A DNA stretch of 64,000 bases from Candidatus Alistipes avicola (GCA_019118565.1 DWYR01000009.1:186001-250000); one strand, 5' to 3'; positions 1 to 8,136 are shown, counted from the stretch's first letter. The notes: generated by a model not told the origin, from the sequence alone. Numbers and translations: made by a program.

Positions 1-1
1 C

Positions 2-853
2 GAGTTTATGACCCCGCTCTTCCCGACCGAAAAGTTCTGTCTGACGGGAAACGGACACAACAACCTCTCGACCCGTGTCGTCGATCTCTTCTCGCCGATC
101 GGCAAAGGACAGCGAGCCTTAATCGTCGCTCAGCCCAAAACCGGTAAAACGGTTCTGATGCAATCGATCGCCAACGCCATAGCCGACAACCACCCGGAGG
201 TTTACATGATCGTCCTGCTCATCGACGAGCGTCCGGAGGAGGTTACCGAGATGGCCCGCAACGTGAAGGCCGAGGTCGTTGCATCGACTTTCGACGAGCA
301 GGCCTCTAGACACGTCAAGGTAGCGGAGATGGTACTCGAAAAGGCCAAACGCATGGTCGAGTGCGGACACGACGTCGTAATATTCCTCGACTCGATCACC
401 CGTCTGGCCCGCGCCTACAACTCGGTGCAGCCCGCATCCGGCAAGGTGCTTTCGGGTGGTGTGGATGCCAACGCGCTGCACAAGCCCAAACGCTTCTTCG
501 GTGCAGCCCGAAACACCGAGGAGAAAGGGTCGCTTACGATCATCGCAACAGCCCTGATCGATACCGGATCGAAGATGGACGAGGTGATCTTCGAGGAGTT
601 CAAGGGGACCGGCAATATGGAGTTGCAGCTCGACCGCAAGTTAGCCAACAAACGAGTATATCCTGCGGTCGATGTAATCGCATCGGGTACGCGTCGTGAA
701 GACTTGTTGCTCTCACGCGAAGTAATGAACCGCACTTGGGTATTGCGCAAGTACCTTTCGGACATGACCCCCGTCGAGGCGATGGAGTTCCTGCAAAAAC
801 AGATGAACCTGACAGAGACCAACGAGGAGTTCCTGGCGACAATGAATCAATAA
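2..853 (+). CDS. rho: Transcription termination factor Rho (5' truncated by window edge)
   Basis: C-terminal ATPase part of the hexameric RNA helicase that ends transcription at Rho-dependent sites. The frame is open to the left window edge, so the RNA-binding N-terminal domain lies outside; the ATG at 8 is internal. Visible are the conserved stretch [16 protein letters not shown], the Walker A motif QPKTGKT (about residue 44 of the fragment), the Walker B-like [12 protein letters not shown], and the LARAYN / SGGVDANAL loops expected for the central-channel Q and R loops. The C-terminal end (FLATMNQ) is of normal type, so nothing is missing at that side. The next gene starts 18 bases downstream on the same strand. 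Confidence 0.97.
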   Translation, partial: EFMTPLFPTEKFCLTGNGHNNLSTRVVDLFSPIGKGQRALIVAQPKTGKTVLMQSIANAIADNHPEVYMIVLLIDERPEEVTEMARNVKAEVVASTFDEQASRHVKVAEMVLEKAKRMVECGHDVVIFLDSITRLARAYNSVQPASGKVLSGGVDANALHKPKRFFGAARNTEEKGSLTIIATALIDTGSKMDEVIFEEFKGTGNMELQLDRKLANKRVYPAVDVIASGTRREDLLLSREVMNRTWVLRKYLSDMTPVEAMEFLQKQMNLTETNEEFLATMNQ

Positions 854-871
854 ACTCAAAAAAGTATCAAT

Positions 872-1648
872 ATGATACGGACGATCGTATTTACGTTATT
901 GGCCTGCCTGTTACATGTTACACAGGTCCTGGCGTGGGGACAAAAGGGGCACGATGTCGTAGCCTACATTGCAGAATGCAACCTCACACCCGAAGCCTCC
1001 GAGAAAATAGAACAACTGCTCGACGGGAAATCATTGGTCTACTATGCCAATTGGTTAGACTCGGCGAGCCACACCCCCGAATACGCCTATACAAAAACGT
1101 GGCACTACGCCAATATCGACGAGGGATTCACGTATGAAACCATGACGAAAAATCCCGATGGAGATGTCGTCCAGGCACTCGATCGCATCATATCGGAACT
1201 GAAAGACGGAGACCTCGATGCACAAACAGAGCAGCTCTATCTGAAAATGCTGATCCATCTGGTTGGGGATCTTCACTGTCCGATGCACACAGGACACCTG
1301 AGCGACCGGGGTGGCAATTCGGTCCCCGTCCGATTCTTCGGTAACGAGACAAATCTCCATTCGGTTTGGGATACGGCTCTTCCGGAAGCTGCCCACAAAT
1401 GGAGCTATTCGGAGTGGCAGAATCAGATCGACCGGCTCGACGAAGAGCAGACCGCACTCGTTCAATCCGGCACACCCCAAGAGTGGCTTGAAGAGGGTAG
1501 TGCGATCTGTCGGCAGATCTATCTCGACACCCCGTCGGGAGCGGAGATATCCTACGATTATATCGCAACCTACACGCCGATTGTCGAACAACAGCTGCTC
1601 AAAGCAGGGCATCGGCTGGCCGGAATACTGAACGAAATCTACGGATAA
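872..1648 (+). CDS. Secreted S1/P1 family zinc nuclease
   Basis: Exported phosphodiesterase/nuclease of the S1/P1 family, which cleaves single-stranded nucleic acid and 3'-phosphomonoesters using three zinc ions. A signal peptide (hydrophobic residues 4-20) is cleaved before Trp22, which becomes the N-terminal zinc ligand as in P1 nuclease. All nine expected ligands can be placed: W22, H27, D63, H78, H129, D133, H139, H163 and D167, in the motifs WGQKGH, HLVGDLHCPMH and NLHSVWD. Length (258 aa) is normal. Acts in the periplasm or outside the cell, probably for nucleotide scavenging. It follows rho by 18 bases and may be read through from it; a terminator follows. Confidence 0.93.
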   Translation: MIRTIVFTLLACLLHVTQVLAWGQKGHDVVAYIAECNLTPEASEKIEQLLDGKSLVYYANWLDSASHTPEYAYTKTWHYANIDEGFTYETMTKNPDGDVVQALDRIISELKDGDLDAQTEQLYLKMLIHLVGDLHCPMHTGHLSDRGGNSVPVRFFGNETNLHSVWDTALPEAAHKWSYSEWQNQIDRLDEEQTALVQSGTPQEWLEEGSAICRQIYLDTPSGAEISYDYIATYTPIVEQQLLKAGHRLAGILNEIYG

Positions 1649-1664
1649 ACCTTTGTGATATAAC

Positions 1665-1703
1665 AAAAAACCTGTCTCCCTTCGGGGAAGACAGGTTTTT
1701 TAT
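1665..1703. terminator. Bidirectional intrinsic terminator with TTCG loop
   Basis: The stem CCTGTCTCCC / GGGAAGACAGG closes on a TTCG tetraloop and is flanked by an A-run on the left and a T-run on the right. It sits between the convergent nuclease and acyl-CoA reductase genes and can serve both. Confidence 0.85.
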
Positions 1704-2686
1704 TATAAGCCGTAGAGAAAATCCATCACATCGACCGCATCGGGATAATCCCCAAGGGCAGGGTGTTGCGAACGCCCGAACGGGACACAACGGGGATGTT
1801 CGATACACTCCGAAACCACGCACTGCATCTGGGTCTCATGCACACGGAGCCACTCCGTCACTTGTGACAAATCATCATACTCGATCAGGGAGATTTCACT
1901 AAGCGCCTGAGGAAATTCCGATTGCGGAATCAGCAGGGCAAAACCCAAGTCAGCAAACGTTTGCCCGCAAATCCGGCGCAAGGCTCTCCGCTGAAGATAA
2001 TTATGCCGATATTTCGGATTCATCGTCCGTGACGGCAGTTTCACACGATATCCGCGCGGCACAAAGAGCAAGGAGACATTCCTGCATCCGAGACCCGAAT
2101 AGGAGAAGAGATCATTCCCCAAAGCGGCCAACTGAGTATCCGTTTCCCGGCCGCTTAACACTGCGACAGAGTGACGGTTTCCGCGCAGCAGGGCAGGAAT
2201 ACCGGCATATTGAGTCCGGAAATAGCGATTGGCATTATCACTGCCCGTAGCAATGACTGCCTGCACCTGCGTCGACTCGTCGTAAACAGCCAACGGAAGT
2301 TCCGGATCGATCTGCAGCAGGAGGTCGATAACATAGCGCATCAGTACCGTATCTTTCGCGGAGATTTTCACCAGGCAACGATGACCGGCAGCCAGGACAC
2401 ACGACAAATCGAAAAAACCGACCAACGGAATATTTCCGGCCATCACGACCAGTACGGATCGAGACGAGAGGGTAGCGGGGCGTTTGTATCGGGCAAGCCA
2501 ATCAGTCAGTTTTCCCCGATCCAGGAACTCTTCGCAAATAGCCTGAACCGCAGTTTCAACCTCTGTCGAAGTGAACCACTCATTCGCACGGCAAGCCTCA
2601 GCAATAACCTTACGCGTATCGGGGTCTTGTCCGAAGGTCTGCAAACACTCACCCAATTCAACAAAAATATCTATCGGATTTTTCAT
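1703..2686 (-). CDS. LuxC-like acyl-CoA reductase (aldehyde dehydrogenase fold)
   Basis: Resembles the LuxC/acyl-CoA reductase family, NADPH-dependent enzymes that reduce acyl-CoA or acyl-protein thioesters to aldehydes. Seen in the sequence: VLVVMAGNIPLVGF (nucleotide-binding region of this family), VIATGSDNANRYF, and GLGCRNVS with the likely catalytic cysteine near residue 201. Length (327 aa) fits the short Bacteroidetes form. The ORF-track start at 2701 is a TTG; the ATG at 2686 (MKNPIDIF) is preferred. No acyl-protein synthetase or transferase partner is next to it, so its substrate is unknown. Family call is from motif memory, not a search. Confidence 0.75.
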   Translation of the reverse strand: MKNPIDIFVELGECLQTFGQDPDTRKVIAEACRANEWFTSTEVETAVQAICEEFLDRGKLTDWLARYKRPATLSSRSVLVVMAGNIPLVGFFDLSCVLAAGHRCLVKISAKDTVLMRYVIDLLLQIDPELPLAVYDESTQVQAVIATGSDNANRYFRTQYAGIPALLRGNRHSVAVLSGRETDTQLAALGNDLFSYSGLGCRNVSLLFVPRGYRVKLPSRTMNPKYRHNYLQRRALRRICGQTFADLGFALLIPQSEFPQALSEISLIEYDDLSQVTEWLRVHETQMQCVVSECIEHPRCVPFGRSQHPALGDYPDAVDVMDFLYGL

Positions 2687-2841
2687 TTTCAAGTACGACA
2701 ATCTTCAAACTTCTGAAAGTTTCCGGATGCAAAAATACGAAAAGATGCTGTAAATAGAGCAGTAAGTCCGCTTCAGCGGGGAGCAATGCATTTTCAGATG
2801 CAGAAACAGCCCTATTTTTTTGGATCATTATTTTTTTTTAC

Positions 2842-2849
2842 TATCTTTG
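2842..2849 (+). promoter_or_regulatory. Bacteroidetes-type promoter -7 element for tRNA-Gly
   Basis: TATCTTTG matches TAnnTTTG and lies 13 bases before the tRNA, a spacing that places the start of transcription at or just before the mature 5' end. The poly-T tract just upstream is AT-rich as usual. Confidence 0.75.
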
Positions 2850-2862
2850 CACTCGCATTTAT

Positions 2863-2935
2863 GCGGAAATAGCTCAGTTGGTAGAGCACAACCTTGCCAA
2901 GGTTGGGGTCGCGAGTTCGAGTCTCGTTTTCCGCT
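2863..2935 (+). tRNA. tRNA-Gly (anticodon GCC)
   Basis: A 73-base cloverleaf: acceptor stem GCGGAAA pairs with TTTCCGC, followed by discriminator T. The D arm contains AGCTCAGTTGGTAGAGC, the anticodon loop is TTGCCAA (anticodon GCC, bounded by CCT/AGG-type pairing) and the T arm holds GTTCGAGTC. No CCA is encoded, as is common in Bacteroidetes. Promoter and terminator are both visible, so it is a single-gene transcription unit. Confidence 0.97.
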
Positions 2936-2939
2936 CTCG

Positions 2940-2966
2940 AAGGCAGTCTAAAAAGACTGCCTTTTT
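2940..2966 (+). terminator. Intrinsic terminator of tRNA-Gly
   Basis: Perfect 10-bp stem AAGGCAGTCT / AGACTGCCTT with an AAAA loop, followed by a T-run, starting 5 bases after the tRNA. Confidence 0.85.
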
Positions 2967-3216
2967 CGTTTGTATCCTGGTAGTTGCATTTTCTTCGCAA
3001 GATTCTTCCGACAAAACAGGGAAGCTGAGATTTCGGGTGTTTCCTAAAAAATATTCCGACCCGGAATGCTTTTACAGCCCCCCCCAAAAAAAAGCAGAGC
3101 TGTCTGCCGAACGTTCTCCCTGCCACGTGTCTTATCCGCAACACACAGCATATCGCACGGCAAACAGCTCCGTTCCCCATGATTCGCAAGGCCAATCAGA
3201 AGGGATAGTGTATCGA

Positions 3217-4335
3217 TCACTCTTCGTAATAGAGTCTCATCGAGAAGGTAATGCCATCGGAGGCAATCCTTATTTCAGACAGATACTCTCCGTTGAACTC
3301 ATAATCATACTTCACGGTGTAAGAATATCCCTCTACATCGGTCAATGTGAACTCCTGAGGCAAATATTTCGTGCGGGTTCCTCCGATATTCAACAAATAA
3401 GCGTACGAGAGAGACAACTCGTCGATCTCTTCCAGAAAATCACCGCTTCCCAGCAAATCGAGATTAAGGTTGTTCAAAACCGACTTGTTCGGAGTGAATA
3501 CGATGGAATAAGGGCCGTAACTATCACCATTTTCGACCGCTTTCTCCGTAACAGCATAACGCTGTAGCCAACCGCCTTCTCCAATAGTCAATGTCCCATC
3601 GTACGTATTGGGGCCAAGGCCATCTTCCGTGACAGCAAAAGTGATACCGGTCAGATACCCCTTGGCATCATACGCATAATCGGTTTCCCACTGGGTGCCC
3701 GGCTCGCTCTCGATACAGCGAACCGCACGACCGTTTGCCAGACTGAACGTAGTATTGCTTTGAAAGTCAGGTTCCGTATATTGCATCGTCACTTCATCTT
3801 GCCCATACACGATTTCCAGCACATCTCCATACGATCCGGATTGCGTCTCGATCTTGGTCAACCGTCCTTCCGCGTCGTAGGAATAAAAAGAAATATACTC
3901 GCTTTCTTCATCCGTAAAGACCGACTTAATGATCTTCTTAGGCAAAATTTCCACATCCTCGCCATCTCCCGAATCCGTCTGTCTCGCAAATACGAGCGTT
4001 CCGAGCATCCATTCGTCCCCATTTTCCCTGAGTAATACGAACTGCTCCCCGAACACTTCGGGAGCCGTAAAGGTAAGGGCTGTTGCCGTAACGTTGGTTA
4101 TGACCGCCTGCACATCGGCAGCTTTTACGACACTCCGCAACCAAATTTCACTGTCGGAAGTAAATCCCTTCCCCTGAATCGTCACCGGACTTCCAGGCAT
4201 CACCGGATTCTCCGCACTCGATGCAGGCACCGACACTTCCGTTACGGGGCAAACGGGCTCCCCGCCATTCTCCTCCGTTTCACATCCGCAGAGCAATGCC
4301 GCAACTATGAAACAAAATAAGATCTTTTTCATCAT
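3217..4335 (-). CDS. Predicted surface lipoprotein with IPT/TIG-like domain and YD-repeat-like region
   Basis: Begins with a lipoprotein signal (KKILFCFIVAALLCGC), Cys18 being the likely lipidated residue. Residues about 30-120 look like an IPT/TIG immunoglobulin-like fold (PGSPVTIQGKGF). The rest contains repeated segments such as FYSYDAEGRLTKIE and YAYDAKGYLTGI, the pattern seen in DUF4595-type Bacteroidetes lipoproteins and RHS/YD-repeat-like sheets. It is probably exposed on the outer membrane; the function and ligand are unknown. No neighbour in the same direction within 700 bases, so it appears to be transcribed alone. The lipoprotein call is strong and the domain family call is moderate. 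Confidence 0.75.
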   Translation of the reverse strand: MMKKILFCFIVAALLCGCETEENGGEPVCPVTEVSVPASSAENPVMPGSPVTIQGKGFTSDSEIWLRSVVKAADVQAVITNVTATALTFTAPEVFGEQFVLLRENGDEWMLGTLVFARQTDSGDGEDVEILPKKIIKSVFTDEESEYISFYSYDAEGRLTKIETQSGSYGDVLEIVYGQDEVTMQYTEPDFQSNTTFSLANGRAVRCIESEPGTQWETDYAYDAKGYLTGITFAVTEDGLGPNTYDGTLTIGEGGWLQRYAVTEKAVENGDSYGPYSIVFTPNKSVLNNLNLDLLGSGDFLEEIDELSLSYAYLLNIGGTRTKYLPQEFTLTDVEGYSYTVKYDYEFNGEYLSEIRIASDGITFSMRLYYEE

Positions 4336-5037
4336 AATACGACTGATAAGTTTGTTTGTGTTATTAATTTCTTAACAAAGTCCTCTCTGTAGCAAGATGC
4401 CGAATGAGATCATCTGCCGCACGGATAGTTTACAAACAACCGCACAGCAATCTCTTCGTAGAAGCTACAGTTTGAGAAGCCTGGGTGGACAGGATTGTCC
4501 ACGACAAGTACCCGATCAACCGAAACGGGACCATTCCTCTCCCTGATTCCGACCGTTCCCCTTTTCGGAGAATCGTCCAGGGAACCTCCTTTAAAAAGAG
4601 TCATCATCTCTGTATCTTTTTTACTCTCCCGTCCCCCGGAGAGATCCTACAAAAAGAAAGCGTGGGACCGATAACTCATTCCATTATAGCAGGCTCTGGT
4701 AAACCTTTGACGTGAAATAAGCAACAATCCCCACGCCCGTATACATACAGACGCAAGAGCCGTCGGCCCATTCTCCGTCAAAAAGAAATTTACCAGATTT
4801 CGCTATAGAGAATCGAGCTAACACCTTCGTGTAAGTTCCAATATGTCCGCCATCCTATCGGATGACAAGACAAATTTAGCATTTTTCCATTTCACAGACA
4901 AGTTTTCAGGGTCTAAAGGACTGTTGCCGTTCATTTTACCCTGTATACCATTCATGTCTGCGGAGATATTCGACAAATCGCCCAAAGCAACGATTCATCT
5001 AACAAACTCCCGAACGATCCAACAAGCACCGTCTTCG
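4336..5037. other. 702-bp region without an intact gene
   Basis: Between the TIG lipoprotein and the EamA transporter, both leftward. No frame carries an intact gene. The right half, read on the minus strand, holds protein-like sequence in two overlapping frames (separate entry). The left half (4336-4680) shows nothing I can name apart from space for the lipoprotein promoter. Confidence 0.6.
4684..4994 (-). pseudogene. Possible decayed gene in two overlapping frames
   Basis: Frame A (4994 to stop at 4818) reads ALGDLSNISADMNGIQGKMN followed by LSVKWKNAKFVLSSDRMADI. Frame B (4854 to stop at 4684) reads LARFSIAKSGKFLFDGEWAD followed by a GIVAYF segment. Composition and hydrophobic pattern look protein-like in both, and the frames overlap by about 37 bases, as expected after one small indel. 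The N-terminus is missing: frame A is closed by a TGA just upstream, 40 bases after the EamA stop. I do not recognise the family. It could also be chance coding-like sequence. Confidence 0.35.
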
Positions 5038-5985
5038 TTAATAAGCCCCTCTATTCCGGCGAACTCGGGAGGTAAGTTTGGGGAACAGTTTACGGAACCG
5101 AATCAAATGAGTCGAAATAGTACTGCCGGCAACAATAAAGGTCACTGCGGCGACGATCATCGCAACCCCGCAAACTATACGCAGGGTCAACTCCTCCCCA
5201 AAGATCAAGACTCCGAAAAACACGGCAGTCACCGGTTCCAAGGCCCCAAGAATAGCGGTCGGAGTCGATCCTATGTACTGAATGGCTCGAGTTGTGCAAA
5301 GAAAGGAAATCGCTGTCGGGAAAACAGCAAGGGCCAGGAGATTTCCCCACAGATACCATTGCCCCGGCAAACGGAGTCCGCATCCGAAATCAAGACGGAC
5401 CCAAAACAACGACAACCCGAACAACAACACATAAAAAGTAACTTTAAGCGTCGCCATGTTTTTGAGCGTCGACCGATTGATTCCTACAATATAGATCGCA
5501 TAGGACAAAGCCGACACCAATACCAAAGAAGTTCCTACCAGGCTGAGCGTCGCACCGTCACCTCCCTTATACAACATGCCGATTCCCCCCAGAGCCAACA
5601 GAATGCACAAGCAGGTCCACAACTTCAACTTTTCCTTAAACAGGAAGGCCATAATAAGCGCCACCATAATAGGATATACGAACAGCAGAGTAGAGGCGAT
5701 ACCCGCATCCATATAATTATAACTCTGAAACAGCGTAAGCGATGAGAGTGCAACCAACAGTCCCATGACAATCAATGGGATCACCTCATTTCGTTGCAGT
5801 TTGAAATTCCGGCCCCTCAACTTAATCATTGCACCCAAAATCGGAAGCGCAAACAGATACCGGAAAAACAGTACCGAATCCGGATCCATCCCCGTTTTAT
5901 AGAGAGGCAGGGCAAACAGGGGATTCATTCCGTAAGTGGCGGCAGCGATAGCGCCCAACAAATATCCTTTGAACTGGGGATTCAC
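5038..5985 (-). CDS. EamA/DMT family membrane transporter
   Basis: A 10-helix drug/metabolite transporter: two tandem EamA domains, the first beginning GYLLGAIAAATYGMNPLFAL, the second near residue 155 (GTSLVLVSALSYAIYIVGIN) and ending in the typical ALEPVTAVFFGVLIFGEELT segment. Substrate cannot be read from the sequence. The start is GTG (5985); no ATG is available in frame upstream, and the next internal Met would cut into helix 1. It lies 41 bases after the DUF71 gene and is probably the third gene of that operon, which borders the B12 riboswitch; transport of a corrinoid or its precursor is possible but only a guess. Confidence 0.85.
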   Translation of the reverse strand: MNPQFKGYLLGAIAAATYGMNPLFALPLYKTGMDPDSVLFFRYLFALPILGAMIKLRGRNFKLQRNEVIPLIVMGLLVALSSLTLFQSYNYMDAGIASTLLFVYPIMVALIMAFLFKEKLKLWTCLCILLALGGIGMLYKGGDGATLSLVGTSLVLVSALSYAIYIVGINRSTLKNMATLKVTFYVLLFGLSLFWVRLDFGCGLRLPGQWYLWGNLLALAVFPTAISFLCTTRAIQYIGSTPTAILGALEPVTAVFFGVLIFGEELTLRIVCGVAMIVAAVTFIVAGSTISTHLIRFRKLFPKLTSRVRRNRGAY

Positions 5986-6026
5986 CGGGTAATCTCTATA
6001 TTCATGAACAAGACAGGCCGTTCCTC

Positions 6027-6800
6027 CTATCTGAACGATCGCTCATCCTTTGTCGCTCTATCATTATTGTTCGTATCCGCTACGAGAGGGGAATTCTCCT
6101 GCTGCAAATCGGCAAACCAATACGTATACGTTTTTCGGGTTCCGTCATCCAACCCGATCTCATAACTACGACAAAATGGCTTCCCCAGCCGGAACGGCAC
6201 CGGCAAAGAGAATATCGGGCCATCGTAGCAGAACGTATGGTACTCGCCGTTCTCGCCGTTCGGATCGACCGACACAGGGAGCGATGCGATAAATTCCGGG
6301 GTGATCTCCCGGCCGATGGCACCGGCACCCAACCCGTCGGCCATGGTCGTAACCACGACAGTTTGAAGGCCCGATGTCAGGAAATCGGCGATCACCTCCT
6401 GCGAGGAGCGATCCCACAAAGGCTCCACGACCTCGATTCCATGCGGAGCAAGCTGACGCTCGCGGTACTTGCGGACATCGTGCAGGAAAATGTCCCCAAA
6501 AATAAAGTGGGTAACACCCTGCGCCTTGAAGTGTACCACGGCCCGCGACATGGCCGACTCATAATCCTCCATATTCCCTTTGGGGGTCAAATCCACGGCA
6601 TAGAGCGGAATACCGATCCGCTCGGCCTGCGCTTCGAGCAACGGGAGAGGAATACAGTGCATCGTCGAACGACGCGTATCGCGATTGAAGGTTGTCAAGA
6701 GAGCGACGATCTCATAGAGCCCCGATTGTTGCGCCCGCAGCAGGGCGTGAGCGGAGTCCTTGCCTCCGCTCCAGTTGAAAACAGCCTTTATCCGTTCCAT
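6027..6800 (-). CDS. DUF71/COG2102 ATP-pyrophosphatase (diphthine-ammonia-ligase-like)
   Basis: PP-loop ATPase with SGGKDS at residues 11-16, GNMEDYESA, and the family hallmark FGDIFLHDVRKYRE followed by EPLWDRSSQEV. Eukaryotic and archaeal members (Dph6) amidate diphthine on elongation factor 2, a modification absent from bacteria. From memory, a published comparative-genomic study of DUF71 proposed that a bacterial subgroup works in B12 salvage. That fits this site: DUF2284 overlaps it upstream, and a cobalamin riboswitch and cobO lie next door on the other strand. The ORF-track start at 6809 is TTG; the ATG at 6800 (MERIKAVF) is preferred and overlaps the upstream gene by 13 bases, which indicates translational coupling. 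Confidence 0.85.
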   Translation of the reverse strand: MERIKAVFNWSGGKDSAHALLRAQQSGLYEIVALLTTFNRDTRRSTMHCIPLPLLEAQAERIGIPLYAVDLTPKGNMEDYESAMSRAVVHFKAQGVTHFIFGDIFLHDVRKYRERQLAPHGIEVVEPLWDRSSQEVIADFLTSGLQTVVVTTMADGLGAGAIGREITPEFIASLPVSVDPNGENGEYHTFCYDGPIFSLPVPFRLGKPFCRSYEIGLDDGTRKTYTYWFADLQQENSPLVADTNNNDRATKDERSFR

Positions 6801-7363
6801 TCCACACAATCCGCATTATGGAAAAATCCGCAAACAAGGGTCAAGTATTCGGGCAGCATCCCATTCTGCCCCCATTTCAATTCGATTCCGAAGAGTTCGG
6901 AAGTCGTCTTCCCGATATTAAAACCGAAAGCCTCCAGGGAGGGACGGACCAACTCCGGATGGCGGCAGGGGAGATTCTCCCGACGGGCACAAGTCCCCTC
7001 CGGGCAGTACAGGCACGTTCCGGCATAGGCAAAAGAGTGCCCATCATATTGCTTCTCCATCTCCCGCAAACAATTCTCCAGCCGTCTCCGCTCAGGCAAG
7101 ATCAAACGGCGGGCTTCTGAAATCGGAATCTGCTGCTCGTCCGGGACAATCTTCGTTGCAATAAGGAAGGCCGTCCGATAGCGGGCCAACACCTCTTCGG
7201 CATCGAACTCAAAAGGAGGGCACCCCCAACTGCGGCCATAGTTGGGGCAAGCACGGCAGCACGCCTCGAAACGGGCGGCATCACGGAATCCGGCGACATA
7301 GTCGCGCACCGGCAGTACGGCGGTAAAATCCTGCGCCGCATAGGATAGCATCTGTTCGAACAT
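6788..7363 (-). CDS. DUF2284 cysteine-rich predicted metal-binding protein
   Basis: 191 aa with two cysteine clusters: C35, C36, C39 and C48 in EACCRACPNYGRSWGCPP, and C117, C120, C125 and C133 in GTCLYCPEGTCAR...PCRHP. This is the DUF2284 pattern, thought to hold metal or an iron-sulfur cluster; no reaction is established. The protein has no signal peptide, so it is cytosolic. First gene of the DUF2284-DUF71-EamA operon, with a promoter-like element about 130 bases upstream. The link to corrinoid metabolism is inferred from position only. Confidence 0.85.
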   Translation of the reverse strand: MFEQMLSYAAQDFTAVLPVRDYVAGFRDAARFEACCRACPNYGRSWGCPPFEFDAEEVLARYRTAFLIATKIVPDEQQIPISEARRLILPERRRLENCLREMEKQYDGHSFAYAGTCLYCPEGTCARRENLPCRHPELVRPSLEAFGFNIGKTTSELFGIELKWGQNGMLPEYLTLVCGFFHNADCVEWNG

Positions 7364-7491
7364 ACTAAAAAAGATCGAATCAAAACAACAGGACAGCTAA
7401 GAGGGTAGCCTATTCTCAGGATCCGGGAGATCGAGGTCCATTCCGTCCCTTGCCGGATAGCCGGAATGCGAAGCCACCTCTTTCGCGCGTA

Positions 7492-7499
7492 CAAAAATA
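7492..7499 (-). promoter_or_regulatory. Promoter -7 element for the DUF2284 operon
   Basis: On the minus strand TATTTTTG (TAnnTTTG). It would give a leader of about 120 bases before the ATG at 7363; that leader includes a CCGGATAGCCGG-type inverted repeat but no B12-box, so I see no riboswitch on this strand. Confidence 0.5.
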
Positions 7500-7582
7500 G
7501 CTTTTTTCAAGACAGTCTCCCCGATGGACGAATAAAAATTCAAAATTCCGAGTCCGGCTATTGCTTGTTCAAAATAAACCTT

Positions 7583-7590
7583 TATATTTG
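7583..7590 (+). promoter_or_regulatory. Promoter -7 element directly before the B12 riboswitch
   Basis: TATATTTG (TAnnTTTG) ends about 8 bases before the start of the riboswitch fold, so the aptamer would be at the very 5' end of the RNA. Confidence 0.65.
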
Positions 7591-7597
7591 TCCCAGA

Positions 7598-7765
7598 TTT
7601 GGTTTTCCCATTCTCCGCAACCGGAGGGGAAATGAAAAGGGAATCGGGTGCAAATCCCGAACAGTCCCGCTGCTGTGAAGCTCCGCGACGTTCCGAACAT
7701 CTCAGCCACTGACCTGCACTAGGTCGGGAAGGCCTCGGAACAGGAGCGAGTCAGAAGACCTGCCA
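7598..7765 (+). promoter_or_regulatory. Cobalamin (B12) riboswitch
   Basis: All hallmark segments of the cobalamin aptamer are present in order: GGGAATCGGGTGCAAATCCC, then AGTCCCGCTGCTGTGAAG, then GCCACTG, GGTCGGGAAGG, and the 3' segment GAGTCAGAAGACCTGCC. It senses adenosyl- or other cobalamin and normally represses the gene downstream. Here the nearest rightward gene, cobO, starts about 595 bases further on, with a terminator-like stem and several promoters between, so the client is unclear. The edges are approximate because the closing stem was judged by eye. Confidence 0.93.
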
Positions 7766-7871
7766 GATCGATTCGACATCGAAAGCCCCCGTGGACTGGG
7801 ATTCCGATTTCGTTGCATATTGCACTTTATTTTATAAGAGCAAAAGTTCCGATCCCCTCATCGGAGCATGC

Positions 7872-7894
7872 ATGATTCCGAGGCCTCGAATCAT
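7872..7894. repeat. Near-perfect palindrome downstream of the riboswitch
   Basis: ATGATT-C-CGAGGCCTCG-AATCAT: arms match except for one bulged base. A further stem, TACCCG/CGGGTA, lies at 7927-7949. These could be RNA hairpins in the riboswitch leader or a protein-binding site; the sequence does not decide. Confidence 0.55.
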
Positions 7895-7995
7895 CGAGAA
7901 CCAAGGGGAAAAGCACAGGTTTTAAGTACCCGGCATCTTTACTCGGGTATATCGGTTCATCGCACATCAGCGATTGATACCGGGCAAGGGAAATA

Positions 7996-8076
7996 AAAAG
8001 GCGCGGCAAAAAAATAGACTCGTAGCTGCCAAGAGAAATAAATAAGAGATTGAATGTGTACGCCGCGCCTTTTTTA
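7996..8076 (+). terminator. Terminator-like stem with 54-base loop
   Basis: GGCGCGGC (8000-8007) pairs perfectly with GCCGCGCC (8062-8069), which is followed by TTTTTT. The long A-rich loop is unusual. If functional, it would end the riboswitch transcript well before cobO, leaving an RNA of roughly 480 bases without an evident ORF. Confidence 0.5.
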
Positions 8077-8136
8077 CTTTTCTTCCTCCTAACTTGAAAG
8101 AACTACACCTTCCAGACAGAGAAACAGTCGCTCCAT

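Noticed and set aside
2812-3567. ORFs 2812-3195 (-) and 2878-3567 (+) spanning tRNA-Gly
   Set aside because: Both read through the tRNA and its terminator; neither has protein-like composition, and one runs into the lipoprotein gene on the other strand.
4843-5745. 300-aa plus-strand ORF opposite the EamA gene
   Set aside because: Gln/Ser/Arg-rich shadow of a membrane protein; the minus strand shows ten hydrophobic helices.
7827-8009. 60-aa minus-strand ORF and a 43-codon plus-strand ORF (ATG 7872) after the riboswitch
   Set aside because: The minus ORF begins at TTG inside the terminator-like stem; the plus ORF starts within the palindrome and reads MHDSEASNHREPRGKAQ without protein-like pattern. 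Neither explains the riboswitch.
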